Source of the DNA: Cryobacterium cryoconiti | Lineage (GTDB): Bacteria > Actinomycetota > Actinomycetes > Actinomycetales > Microbacteriaceae | Reading direction: 5' to 3' | NCBI RefSeq assembly: GCF_004403065.1 | Contig: NZ_SOHA01000028.1 | Coordinates: 34,364-98,363, forward strand | Length of the DNA: 64,000 nucleotides | Notes under the pieces: model-generated | Database searches by the model: none | What the model was told of the DNA's origin: nothing | Seen by the model: only the letters and a program-made list of their open reading frames with translations | Shown here: one piece after another, positions 9,579-17,423 of the stretch | Layout: every line of letters begins with the position of its first letter | Numbering within the stretch: position 1 is the first letter of the stretch | Program-made: the position numbers and the translations under genes

Positions 9579-10550
9579 ATGGACCTCCTAGGTACGATTC
9601 TCTGGCCGCTGAAATGGGTCGTCGAGCTTCTGCTCGTAGCATTCCACTCACTCTTCTCCGCCCTGGGGATGGACTACAACGGCGGTCTGACCTGGGTGCT
9701 CTCGATCGTCGGCCTCGTGATCGTGGTGCGGGCCGCCCTGATCCCCATCTTCGTTCGGCAGATCAAAAGCCAGCGCAAGATGCTCGAGGTCGCCCCGCAG
9801 CTGAAGAAGATCCAGGACAAGTACAAGGGCAAGAAAGACCAATTCTCGCGTGAGGCCATGTCCCGCGAGACGATGGATCTCTACAAGCGCACGGGCACCA
9901 ACCCACTGAGCTCCTGCCTGCCCCTGCTGCTGCAGATGCCGATCTTCTTCGCGTTGTTCTCCGTCTTGAACGATGCGCAGCGCAGCCAGGCTGGAGTCGG
10001 CCCACTCAACGACGATCTCGCCAAGAGCTTCGGCAACGCCACCCTCTTCGGCGACGCGCCACTGCACGACTCGTTTGCCTCCCAGTGGACTAAAATGCTC
10101 GCTGGTCAGGACTTCAATGCCGTGGTCATGTGGATCGCAGCCATCATGGTGGTTTTGATGACCGCCTCGCAGTTCATCACCCAGCTGCAGATCGTCTCCA
10201 AGAACATGTCGCCGGAGACCAAGGCCAGCCCCATGTTCAAGCAGCAGCGCATCATGTTGTACCTGCTGCCTCTCGTTTTCGCCTTCTCCGGCGTGGCCTT
10301 CCCCCTCGGCGTCATGTTCTACTGGCTGACCTCCAACATCTGGACGATGATCCAGCAGTTCCTGGTCATCCGGAACATGCCCACGCCCGGCAGTGAGGCC
10401 GCCAAGGCCCGCGAAGAGCGGTTGGCCCGCAAGGGTAAGCTCATCGCCACGGATGGTGACGTGATTGTGGTTGAAGAGCCCAAGAAACCCCAGCGTCAGC
10501 AGCCGATCGCCAAGAATCGTGCCAAGAAGCAAACCGGCCCCAAAAAATAA
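9579..10550 (+). CDS. yidC: Membrane protein insertase YidC (Oxa1 family)
   Basis: 323 aa from the ATG at 9579. A longer frame from 9534 overlaps yidD and is unlikely. The five-helix Oxa1/YidC core is visible: a first helix at about 20-45, the cytoplasmic hairpin with KSQRKMLEVAPQLKKIQDKY, then TGTNPLSSCLPLLLQMPIFF, MWIAAIMVVLMTASQFITQ and the last helices near 225-265. It lacks the large periplasmic domain of proteobacterial YidC, as expected for Gram-positives. The C-terminal tail is basic (KNRAKKQTGPKK), typical for ribosome contact. Confidence 0.97.
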   Translation: MDLLGTILWPLKWVVELLLVAFHSLFSALGMDYNGGLTWVLSIVGLVIVVRAALIPIFVRQIKSQRKMLEVAPQLKKIQDKYKGKKDQFSREAMSRETMDLYKRTGTNPLSSCLPLLLQMPIFFALFSVLNDAQRSQAGVGPLNDDLAKSFGNATLFGDAPLHDSFASQWTKMLAGQDFNAVVMWIAAIMVVLMTASQFITQLQIVSKNMSPETKASPMFKQQRIMLYLLPLVFAFSGVAFPLGVMFYWLTSNIWTMIQQFLVIRNMPTPGSEAAKAREERLARKGKLIATDGDVIVVEEPKKPQRQQPIAKNRAKKQTGPKK

Positions 10551-10563
10551 GAAGAGACCCAAC

Positions 10564-11079
10564 GTGACTGAGAACACTGATGTGATCGCCGCGCCTGGAC
10601 CGGCGGACGAATCTCCCACTCTCGACCAGCTCGAGCAGGAGGGGGATATCGCCGCAGACTACATCGAGGAGTTCCTCGACATCTGCGATCTCGATGGGGA
10701 CATCGACATTGATGCCCGCAACGGTCGGGCGTACCTGTCGGTCAACTCCTCGGACGTCGCGAACCTCCGGTTGCTTTCCAAGCCAGAGACGGTCAACGCC
10801 CTGCAGGAGCTGACTCGCCTGGCCGTGCAGAACAAGACCGGATCCTTCTCCCGGCTGATCCTCGATATCGGCGGATCCCGAGACGCCCGGCAGTCTGAGC
10901 TGGCCTCTCTGGTTGCACGGGCCGTTGAGCGTATCCAGGCCGGCGCCGCCGAGGCTTCCCTGCCGGCCATGTCGTCCTACGAGCGCAAGCTTGTGCACGA
11001 CCTGGTCTCCGAAGCCGGTTTCGTATCGGAATCCAAGGGTGAGGGCCGAGACCGCCACACGGTTATCTCCCCGGTGTAG
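10564..11079 (+). CDS. jag: Jag/KhpB-type RNA-binding protein (KH-R3H)
   Basis: 171 aa from the GTG at 10564, which lies 13 nt after yidC and gives the normal short N-terminus (VTENTDVIAAPGPADE). A KH-like region covers about 40-105 (ICDLDGDIDIDARNGRAYL) and the C-terminal R3H domain includes SSYERKLVHDLVSEAG. The large N-terminal Jag domain of firmicutes is absent, as usual in actinobacteria. It probably binds RNA and affects envelope growth; the exact role is not known from sequence. Confidence 0.92.
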   Translation: MTENTDVIAAPGPADESPTLDQLEQEGDIAADYIEEFLDICDLDGDIDIDARNGRAYLSVNSSDVANLRLLSKPETVNALQELTRLAVQNKTGSFSRLILDIGGSRDARQSELASLVARAVERIQAGAAEASLPAMSSYERKLVHDLVSEAGFVSESKGEGRDRHTVISPV

Positions 11080-11089
11080 CTCTCGCGCC

Positions 11090-11719
11090 GTGACTGACAT
11101 TCTTGAGGTTGAACCTGCCGCGGCTGTGGCTCTTTTCGGAGACCGAATCGAGGTGGCGCGCGCATTCGTGCGCAATCTGGCCGCACAGGGTGAGGAACTC
11201 GGTCTGATCGGGCCACTTGAGTTACCCCGGCTATGGAGTCGACATATCCTCAATTGTGCGATCGTCGCTCCACTCCTGCGTCCCGGCCTGGTCGGAGACG
11301 TGGGTTCCGGGGCCGGTCTGCCGGGCCTGGTCCTTGCGATCGCCCGCCCAGATGTGACTTTTGTGCTGATCGAGCCGATGGAACGCCGGGTTGCCTGGCT
11401 CACGAGTCAGGTCACCGCACTGGGTCTGACCAATGCCACCGTGCTGCGGGCCCGCGCGGAAGACGTGCGTCTGCCGCAGCGCCTCGACCAGGTCACTGCA
11501 CGGGCCGTGAGCGCCTTCCGCACCCTGATCCCACTGACCGCCCCCCTTGTGAAACCCGGGGGCCAACTGGTGTTGATGAAGGGCGCGGGGGCACCGGCAG
11601 AGATTGAAGCCGCCGCGAAGGCCATCCGTAAGTTCCGTCTGAGCAATGTCGAGGTGATCACGCTCGGTGACGGTGTGCTGCAGGACGTGACCCGGGTCAT
11701 AAGGGCTACAGTGGATTAG
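11090..11719 (+). CDS. rsmG: 16S rRNA m7G527 methyltransferase RsmG
   Basis: Methylates G527 of 16S rRNA using S-adenosylmethionine. 209 aa from the GTG at 11090, 10 nt after jag. SAM-binding motif DVGSGAGLPGLVLAI; RLWSRHILNCAIV is the conserved N-terminal segment (usually WxRHxLxS/N); the catalytic-region motif VTARAVSAF is also present. It is the last gene before the parAB partition module. Confidence 0.96.
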   Translation: MTDILEVEPAAAVALFGDRIEVARAFVRNLAAQGEELGLIGPLELPRLWSRHILNCAIVAPLLRPGLVGDVGSGAGLPGLVLAIARPDVTFVLIEPMERRVAWLTSQVTALGLTNATVLRARAEDVRLPQRLDQVTARAVSAFRTLIPLTAPLVKPGGQLVLMKGAGAPAEIEAAAKAIRKFRLSNVEVITLGDGVLQDVTRVIRATVD

Positions 11720-11799
11720 TCCCCGGTGTCGGCTTTCTGTCAGTGGTGAGACACAACCGGAGCCCCTGCGGGATGGCTCATCAATCGTCGAACGCGAAG

Positions 11800-11813
11800 G
11801 TTTCACGTGAAAC
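11800..11813. promoter_or_regulatory. parS site over the parA start codon
   Basis: GTTTCACGTGAAAC, a 14-bp perfect palindrome matching the core of the ParB binding site. The GTG in its centre (11807-11809) is the first possible start of parA, so bound ParB would cover the start region. Confidence 0.9.
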
Positions 11814-12745
11814 AACCTGGCGAAGACCAGCAATTGAGCAAGACGGCAACGGGGTTTGACGATACGACTCCGCTCGCCCGGGAGATTTCGGACCTGACCC
11901 GGCGCCGGCAGCGGATCGCGGCGGATCAGCTGCCGAAGCCGGAGAAGACGCGTGTCATCACCATCTCGAACCAGAAGGGTGGTGTCGGTAAGACCACCAC
12001 GGCGGTCAACCTCGCCGCGGCGCTGGCCCGCCAGGGCGCCCGCGTCCTGGTGATCGACCTCGACCCGCAAGGCAACGCCTCCACGGCGTTGGGTGTCGAG
12101 CATCGTGCGGAGACGCCGAGCGTCTACGACGTGATCGTCAACGATCTTGAGATGGCCACGGTTGTACAGAACAGCCCCGAATTCGGGTCGCTGTTCTGCG
12201 TGCCGGCGACCATTCACCTCGCGGGTGCTGAGATCGAGCTGGTGTCGCTCGTGGCGCGCGAACAGAGGCTGAATCGCGCCCTCGAATTGCACCTGAAGAC
12301 GATGGACGATCCGTACGACTACGTATTCATCGACTGCCCACCGTCTCTCGGCCTTCTCACGATCAACGCGTTCGTCGCGGCGCGCGAGGTGCTGATTCCG
12401 ATCCAGTGTGAGTACTACGCCCTCGAGGGTTTGAGTCAACTGCTCAAGAATATCGAGTTGATCGAGAAGCACCTGAACCCGGAACTCGCCGTTTCCACGA
12501 TCCTGCTCACGATGTACGACAGCCGCACCAACCTCGCCAATCATGTGGCTCAGGATGTGCGCGAGCACTTCCCGAAGCAGGTCCTGAATACCTTGATTCC
12601 CCGGTCTGTGCGCGTTTCTGAGGCGCCGAGCTATGGTCAGAGCGTGATCAGCTACGACCTCAACTCCGCAGGATCGCTCTCCTACCTCGAAGCAGCGGCA
12701 GAAATCGCCCGTCGGGGCGCCCCTCAGACAGGAGTCGTACTCTAA
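11807..12745 (+). CDS. parA: Chromosome partitioning ATPase ParA (Soj)
   Basis: 312 aa. Deviant Walker A NQKGGVGKTTTAVNLAAALA near residue 50; Walker A' LVIDLDPQGNASTALG; Walker B region YVFIDCPPSLGLLTINAF. It segregates origins with ParB and also talks to DnaA in other bacteria. The start is uncertain: the GTG at 11807 lies inside a parS palindrome with no clear Shine-Dalgarno, and a TTG about nine codons later is an alternative. The N-terminal ~45 residues (LAREISDLTRRRQRIA) are a typical actinobacterial extension. It ends in TAATG, overlapping parB by 1 nt. Confidence 0.96.
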   Translation: MKQPGEDQQLSKTATGFDDTTPLAREISDLTRRRQRIAADQLPKPEKTRVITISNQKGGVGKTTTAVNLAAALARQGARVLVIDLDPQGNASTALGVEHRAETPSVYDVIVNDLEMATVVQNSPEFGSLFCVPATIHLAGAEIELVSLVAREQRLNRALELHLKTMDDPYDYVFIDCPPSLGLLTINAFVAAREVLIPIQCEYYALEGLSQLLKNIELIEKHLNPELAVSTILLTMYDSRTNLANHVAQDVREHFPKQVLNTLIPRSVRVSEAPSYGQSVISYDLNSAGSLSYLEAAAEIARRGAPQTGVVL

Positions 12746-13695
12746 TGGCAAAACGGACTGGGCTCGGCCGTGGGATCGGCGCACTGATCCCCATCCAGGA
12801 TGACCCGACACAGGCGCGCCCGGTCGACGTCTTCTTCCCCTATTCCGACGCGGTCAAGCCGAATGAGAACGTCGGCCTGCTGCCCGTTCCCGGGGCCCGC
12901 CTGGCGCATCTGAATCCGAACGATATCGTTCCGAACCACGTGCAACCGCGAAATGTCTTCGACGAAACAGATCTGGCCGAGCTGGTGCGCAGCATCAGGG
13001 AAGTCGGCGTCCTGCAGCCGATCGTGGTGCGGTCCATCGTTGAGCAACCGGGCAAGTACGAACTCGTCATGGGGGAGCGGCGCCTGCGCGCCACCAAGGA
13101 GGCGGGTCTCGCCACCATTCCCGCCATCATCCGCGAGACGGCGGATGTCGACATGTTGCGGGATGCGCTGCTGGAGAACCTGCACCGAGCACAGTTGAAC
13201 CCTTTGGAAGAGGCCTCGGCATATCAGCAGCTTCTCGCGGACTTCGGTATCACCCAGGAGGAGTTGGCGCTCAAAATCGGCCGCTCGCGTCCGCAGATCA
13301 CGAATACCATTCGTCTGCTCAAGCTTCCGGAGTCCGTTCAGCTTCGTGTCGCCGCCGGCGTTCTCTCGGCAGGTCACGCGCGCGCCATCCTGTCGGTCGT
13401 CGACCCGGTCGGCATGTTGAAGCTCGCGGACAAGATCGTCAACGAAGACCTGTCCGTGCGGGCAGCGGAGGCCGCTGCGGCGACCACACCGCGGATTGCG
13501 CCGGTCAAACCGATCGGCGGGCGCCGACAGGGTCACCTCGATGAGATCGCCGAGCACCTCGGGGATCGCCTCGACACTCGCGTCAAGATTCACCTGGGTG
13601 CACGAAAAGGCCAGATCACGGTTGATTTCGCCACCATTGGCGACCTCAATCGGATTCTCGGCGTGATCGGCGAGCCCGGCTTCGGAGCCAGCTAG
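12745..13695 (+). CDS. parB: Chromosome partitioning protein ParB (Spo0J)
   Basis: CTP-dependent clamp that loads at parS and spreads. 316 aa. The N-terminal segment MAKRTGLGRGIGALIP is the ParA-stimulating motif. The ParB/Srx CTP-binding domain has GERRLRATKEAG, and the adjacent motif is LLENLHRAQLNPLEEA. The helix-turn-helix is ITQEELALKIGRSRPQITN. The C-terminal dimerisation domain reaches the end (VDFATIGDLNRILGVIG). Its start overlaps the parA stop. The targets are the parS sites listed on both sides of this gene. Confidence 0.97.
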   Translation: MAKRTGLGRGIGALIPIQDDPTQARPVDVFFPYSDAVKPNENVGLLPVPGARLAHLNPNDIVPNHVQPRNVFDETDLAELVRSIREVGVLQPIVVRSIVEQPGKYELVMGERRLRATKEAGLATIPAIIRETADVDMLRDALLENLHRAQLNPLEEASAYQQLLADFGITQEELALKIGRSRPQITNTIRLLKLPESVQLRVAAGVLSAGHARAILSVVDPVGMLKLADKIVNEDLSVRAAEAAAATTPRIAPVKPIGGRRQGHLDEIAEHLGDRLDTRVKIHLGARKGQITVDFATIGDLNRILGVIGEPGFGAS

Positions 13696-13756
13696 CCCGA
13701 CTCCGCCACACCCGTGTCCTCGGACCGGGGGAGGCCCGTCGGTGCTCGACCCTGTC

Positions 13757-13877
13757 GGTGGTCGAGCCTGTCGAGACCCTGAGTCCCTCGGTGGTCGAGC
13801 CTGTCGAGACCCTGAGTCCCTCGGTGGTCGAGCTTGTCGAGACCCTCTGTCCCTCGGTGGTCGAGCCTGTCGAGACC
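13757..13877 (+). repeat. Four tandem 33-bp units of the 22-nt repeat
   Basis: Copies of the repeat start at 13757, 13790, 13823 and 13856, exactly 33 bp apart. Each 22-nt repeat is followed by an 11-nt spacer that is itself conserved (CTGAGTCCCTC or CTCTGTCCCTC). A single copy follows at 13989-14010, and a degenerate one lies at about 13890-13925. Confidence 0.9.
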
Positions 13878-13935
13878 CTCTGTCCCGTGTGTGGTCTACC
13901 CCGTCGGAGGTCGAGCCGGTCAAGACTCGTTCGCT

Positions 13936-13951
13936 TGTTTCACGTGAAACA
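13936..13951. promoter_or_regulatory. parS site
   Basis: TGTTTCACGTGAAACA, the full 16-bp palindromic ParB-binding consensus. Confidence 0.95.
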
Positions 13952-14283
13952 TCAATTCTGTGTCCTCGCGAGATCGGTCGCACCGCTCGGTGGTCGAGCC
14001 TGTCGAGACCCGCGGAGTGAACCGCCAGGGTCTCCCGGTGTGATTCTTCGAGTATTCACAGCGGCGTCGATTCAGCAGCCTTTCAATGTGACGCCAGAAA
14101 TGCATGCAAAACGGAACATTTCGCGTCACCAGGAAGCATCCTAAGCATCTTTGAAGCACTTCGAATTTTCGGAAATCACCTCTGCGAGGCTCAAATTTAA
14201 TCCATTTCGGGTTCACGAGGGCACGACTGTCCACATCGATTGTTCAGTGTGGTGTGGCTTGGAGGCAGATTTGTCGGTGACGA

Positions 14284-14455
14284 GGTCTCGACAAGCTCGA
14301 CCCCCGAAACGCAATGACTTCCAAAAAACCGGTGGTCGAGCCTGTCGAGACCGTGCAAGGTACGTCGTGCGGTGATCCCGGCGGTGGTCGAGCCTGTCGA
14401 GACCGTGCAAGGCACGTCGTGCGGTGATCCCGCGGTGGTCGAGCCTGTCGAGACC
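14284..14455. repeat. 22-nt repeat cluster with ~52-bp period
   Basis: One inverted copy at 14284-14302 is followed by three direct copies at 14331-14352, 14383-14404 and 14434-14455. The intervening ~30 nt (GTGCAAGGTACGTCGTGCGG and on) is also repeated, so the larger unit was duplicated. Confidence 0.88.
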
Positions 14456-14553
14456 GAAGCTGTCGCACCAGTTGCGGTGTCAGACCGCGACGTGGCCTCC
14501 GACCCGCAATTGGCCACTGTCCCTGCGCAACCGAGACGCACGAGTTCAGTGCA

Positions 14554-14568
14554 TGTTTCACGTGAAAC
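14554..14568. promoter_or_regulatory. parS site
   Basis: TGTTTCACGTGAAAC; only the last base of the 16-bp consensus differs. Confidence 0.93.
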
Positions 14569-14910
14569 CTTGTCGCGTCGGTGCATGCTGCTTCAAGAGC
14601 ATCCACTCACCCAGTGCTGCTCATCGCGGGAGAAGGATTCCCGTCCGCTCACCGAGCGAAGACGACTTGGACCAGCCCCCGGGTGCATTCGGTCGAGTCT
14701 CATAAGGGTGGGTTGTCGTTCGTGGCCCTTATGCCCGCGCTCGTGGAGAGAGGTAGTGCACGCGTCGCGTGAGGTAGGTACCCGGACTCTCCGGAAGTGA
14801 GGATCCGGCCGCGATCTAGTAGCTGTCTCAAGTGGACAGGTAGTTCTGCTCGCTAGCGGGCAATGACTGGAATCGACGGGGACGACTGGCGACCTGGGGC
14901 GACGTGGGTG

Positions 14911-14926
14911 TGTTTCACGTGAAACA
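14911..14926. promoter_or_regulatory. parS site
   Basis: TGTTTCACGTGAAACA, perfect 16-bp palindrome. Confidence 0.95.
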
Positions 14927-15445
14927 TGAGAGTTCAAGGGGCCGAGGAGTCGGAATTGTCTTCCAAAGCGGACCCACTGAGTGCTCGTTTCGTTTCAAAC
15001 CGATGATTGCAATGCTTCCGGACGTCGCTAATTCTGCCCTGTCTCCTTGTGACGCGCAGTGTGTTGAATGTCAACCGGGGTGGATCCTGGATGCGTGGCG
15101 GGCGGGCGGGAGCAGGTCAGGTCGGTCGATTTCAGACCTGAAGCCCGTTCTCTACTGCTCACAGTGCGCAGATCGTGCGTAGTTCCTGCGGTCAAACGGT
15201 GTCGGGTGGTAGGCCGGCGGATCCGTAGATCTCTACGGACGTCTGGTCTCCGATGCCGTCCGCGATCGGGGAGCCCTGCTGGAGCCCAACGGCCATCCGT
15301 CATGGTGGCGATAGGCAGGTGAATGCCCACGCGGATCATGATCTCGAGGGTGAGTCAGGTGGTGAGTGTCAACACAATGGCTGTGACGCGATACCGAGCA
15401 ACATGACCACAGTGGGTGGAACGGTGCGGAGTGCGGTGCGCCGAG

Positions 15446-15460
15446 TGTTTCACGTGAAAC
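15446..15460. promoter_or_regulatory. parS site
   Basis: TGTTTCACGTGAAAC followed by G; 15 of 16 consensus bases. A degenerate form (TGTTCACGTGAAT) occurs about 60 bp further on, near 15521-15533. Confidence 0.93.
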
Positions 15461-15588
15461 GGTCGAGTGTGCGGTTGTAGGTCGGCTTGACGGACACTGC
15501 GTCGGGGGAGTAGCTGCGCCTGTTCACGTGAATTATCGATTGATCCGGCTCAAGGGTCGTGTGGGATGCGTTAATACCGGTCAGGAGT

Positions 15589-15906
15589 TCAGTCGACAGC
15601 CTCAACGCCGCTGCTGCCCAGCCGTGCCGTGCGGCTCAGTGTGGGGAGTTCATCAGCGCGACCTTCGATGAGGGCCCTGCGCTTTCGACGGCTCCATCCC
15701 TGAACCTGCTTCTCGCGCGCGAACGCATCCTTGATCATGTAGTACTCCTCAAGATATCGGAGCTCCACCGGGCAGCGCGTACGGGTGTATTCCGCGCCCT
15801 CGCCAGCGTTGTGCTGTGATAATCGACGTTCGATGTTCCACGTGCTACCGACGTAGTAGGAGCCGTCTGAGCACTCGAGGATGTACATATATGGCATGGG
15901 GACCAT
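15589..15906 (-). CDS. GIY-YIG nuclease family protein
   Basis: 105 aa, or 102 aa from the second ATG at 15897 (MPYMYILECSDGSYYVGST), which is the more usual start for the family. It is a single GIY-YIG domain of the small UPF0213/YhbQ-like type. Seen residues: YMYIL and YYVGST for the two beta strands, the catalytic-type Arg in ERRLSQHN, and the metal-binding Glu in AFAREKQVQGWSRRKRRAL. All key residues are present, so it is probably an active DNA endonuclease, but substrate and role are unknown. It lies alone inside the parS/repeat region, and no good Shine-Dalgarno is visible. Confidence 0.82.
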   Translation of the reverse strand: MVPMPYMYILECSDGSYYVGSTWNIERRLSQHNAGEGAEYTRTRCPVELRYLEEYYMIKDAFAREKQVQGWSRRKRRALIEGRADELPTLSRTARLGSSGVEAVD

Positions 15907-16103
15907 CTTGGCTGCGACGGTGGGGAAGATTCGGGCGGGCTGCGGGTGTGGGGCAACATGGCGGAGTGTTGGCGTGGGGGAGGAGATGTGGAGCAGCTGT
16001 CGAAGCGTGATGGTCCCAATGGTCCCACCCGTGGAGCCGACTCAGAGGTGAGCGGTTGTGTGAGGTGAGGCTTCGACAAGCGCGACTGGGGCGAGCGGGG
16101 AGG

Positions 16104-16368
16104 GGTCTCGACAAGCTCGACCACCGTGGCGTGCGGTCTGGTGGGTGGGTCTCGACAAGCTCGACCACCGTGGGTGCACGACCTGCGTGGGTACTCGACC
16201 GGCGTGGGGGTGGCGTGGCCGGCGTCAGAGGGAGGGGGTCTCGACAAGCTCGACCACCGTGGGTACGAGACCACCGTGGGTGCGAGACCACCGTGGGTGC
16301 GAGACCACCGTGGGTGCGAGACCACCGTGGGGGCGACTGGGGGACGGGTCTCGACAGGCTCGACCACC
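16104..16368 (-). repeat. Four inverted-orientation copies of the 22-nt repeat
   Basis: Copies at 16104-16125, 16148-16169, 16237-16258 and 16347-16368 read GGTCTCGACAAGCTCGACC or the CAGG variant on the + strand. This is the opposite orientation to the 13757-14455 copies. Confidence 0.9.
16250..16334. repeat. 17-bp tandem repeat, about five units
   Basis: GAGACCACCGTGGGTGC starts at 16267, 16284, 16301 and 16318, with a related first unit at 16250. It seems to have grown out of the end of a 22-nt repeat copy (…GACCACCGTGGGT). Confidence 0.9.
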
Positions 16369-16384
16369 GGGGCAACGGGGTGCG

Positions 16385-16400
16385 TGTTTCACGTGAAACA
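16385..16400. promoter_or_regulatory. parS site
   Basis: TGTTTCACGTGAAACA, perfect 16-bp palindrome, 19 bp beyond the ddl stop codon. Confidence 0.95.
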
Positions 16401-16418
16401 CGGCGGATTGGGGGAGTT

Positions 16419-17375
16419 TTAAGCGTCGGCGATGGCCGCGCGGGCGAGCGCGTCGTAGACGGCGCCGAGGGACTGCCCGGAGGCTTCGATGCACTGGGGG
16501 ACCAGGGATGTCTCAGTCAAACCGGGGAGGACATTCGCCTCCAGGAACCACGGCACTCCGTCCGCGTCCACGATCAGGTCGATGCGGGAGATGTGCCGGA
16601 GCCCGAGCAGGGTGTGAATGGCGATCGCGGTCTCCGCCACCAGGTCGGCGATCTGGTCGTGAATACGAGCCGGAGTGTAGAACAAGGTCTCTCCTGCGTT
16701 GTACCGAGCCTCGAAGCTGTACACACCGTCGATGGGGACGATTTCCACGGCGGGGAGGGCGACGGGGCCGTCGCCGATGTCAATCACGGTCACAGCGAGC
16801 TCAGTGCCCTCGACCTTCTCTTCAACGAGCGCGACGGTGGCGTAGGTATAGGCATCGACCATGGCCCGGGGCAGCCCGGCGGCGGTGTCGATGATACTGA
16901 CTCCCTGGGCCGAGCCGCCTTCGGCGGGCTTCACCACAAGCGGCGTGGGTAGTGCGGTGAGCAGGTGCTCCAGAACACTCGCGGCACCGAGATCGCGGAA
17001 TGTCTCGGTGGACAGGGCGATCGAGTCCGGGGTCGAATACCCGGCCCGGCGCACGAGCTCCTTGGCGATGGGCTTGGACCAGGCCAGACGTGCGGGGCCG
17101 CCGCGTGAACCTACGTGGGGGATCCCCGTGGTCTCGAGGAGGGCCAGGAGGGCTCCGTCCTCGCCGGTCGCCCCGTGCACGACCGGCCAGACCACGTCAG
17201 GCTTGCGCCTGGTCAGGTCGGCGAGCAGACCGGCCTGGGGATCGAGCAGGGTGACGGTGTGACCGAGGCCCGTCAAGGCATCCGCGACCCGTCGTCCCGA
17301 TCGAAGCGACACGTCTCGCTCATGCGAGATCCCACCGGCGAGAACAACGATATCAAGGGGTAAAAAATTGCTCAT
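16419..17375 (-). CDS. ddl: D-alanine--D-alanine ligase family protein
   Basis: ATP-grasp enzyme, 318 aa, that joins two D-alanines for peptidoglycan. N-terminal GGISHERDVSLRSG matches the family's GGxSxEhxVSlxSg; HGATGEDGALLALLE, VVKPAEGGSAQGVS (ATP-grasp lysine) and DGVPWFLEANVLPGLTETS (metal ligands E and N) are present. It lacks the insertions of the ~370-aa Ddl type. A second ddl in the murein operons elsewhere is usual in this group, so this may be the accessory copy. AAGGAAAA lies before the ATG. The gene faces the parS region. Confidence 0.92.
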   Translation of the reverse strand: MSNFLPLDIVVLAGGISHERDVSLRSGRRVADALTGLGHTVTLLDPQAGLLADLTRRKPDVVWPVVHGATGEDGALLALLETTGIPHVGSRGGPARLAWSKPIAKELVRRAGYSTPDSIALSTETFRDLGAASVLEHLLTALPTPLVVKPAEGGSAQGVSIIDTAAGLPRAMVDAYTYATVALVEEKVEGTELAVTVIDIGDGPVALPAVEIVPIDGVYSFEARYNAGETLFYTPARIHDQIADLVAETAIAIHTLLGLRHISRIDLIVDADGVPWFLEANVLPGLTETSLVPQCIEASGQSLGAVYDALARAAIADA

Positions 17376-17423
17376 GATCAGGGTTTTCCTTGCTCAGGCT
17401 GAAATGGGACCGGGGGAGGTGAA

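Larger units (their letters stand above)
13696..15588. other. Repeat-rich, gene-poor parS region downstream of parB
   Basis: About 1.9 kb in which I find no convincing gene. It holds four consensus parS sites, nine copies of the 22-nt GGTCGAGCCTGTCGAGACC-type repeat (eight on the + strand, one inverted), and a lower-GC stretch at about 14040-14280. Short open frames here are translations of repeats and parS sites (peptides such as VSRET, FHVKH, SRQARPP) and are not called. Confidence 0.8.
15907..16418. other. Second repeat-rich stretch between the GIY-YIG gene and ddl
   Basis: About 510 bp without a credible gene. It contains four inverted-orientation copies of the 22-nt repeat, a 17-bp tandem array and one perfect parS just before the ddl stop codon. 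Confidence 0.8.

Noticed and set aside
11231..12811. 526-aa open frame on the - strand
   Set aside because: Antisense to rsmG, parA and the start of parB.
13757..13877. CRISPR-like regular array
   Set aside because: The 11-nt spacers are themselves conserved and too short, and there are no cas genes; it is a simple tandem repeat.
13742..14606. Several overlapping 60-140-aa frames
   Set aside because: They are translations of the 22-nt repeats and of parS (VVEPVET, SRQARPP, VSTGSTT, FHVKH, VSRET); no start signals and no conservation beyond the repeats.
15833..15847. Further parS-like site TGTTCCACGTGCTAC
   Set aside because: Several mismatches to the palindrome and inside the GIY-YIG coding region; not expected to load ParB.
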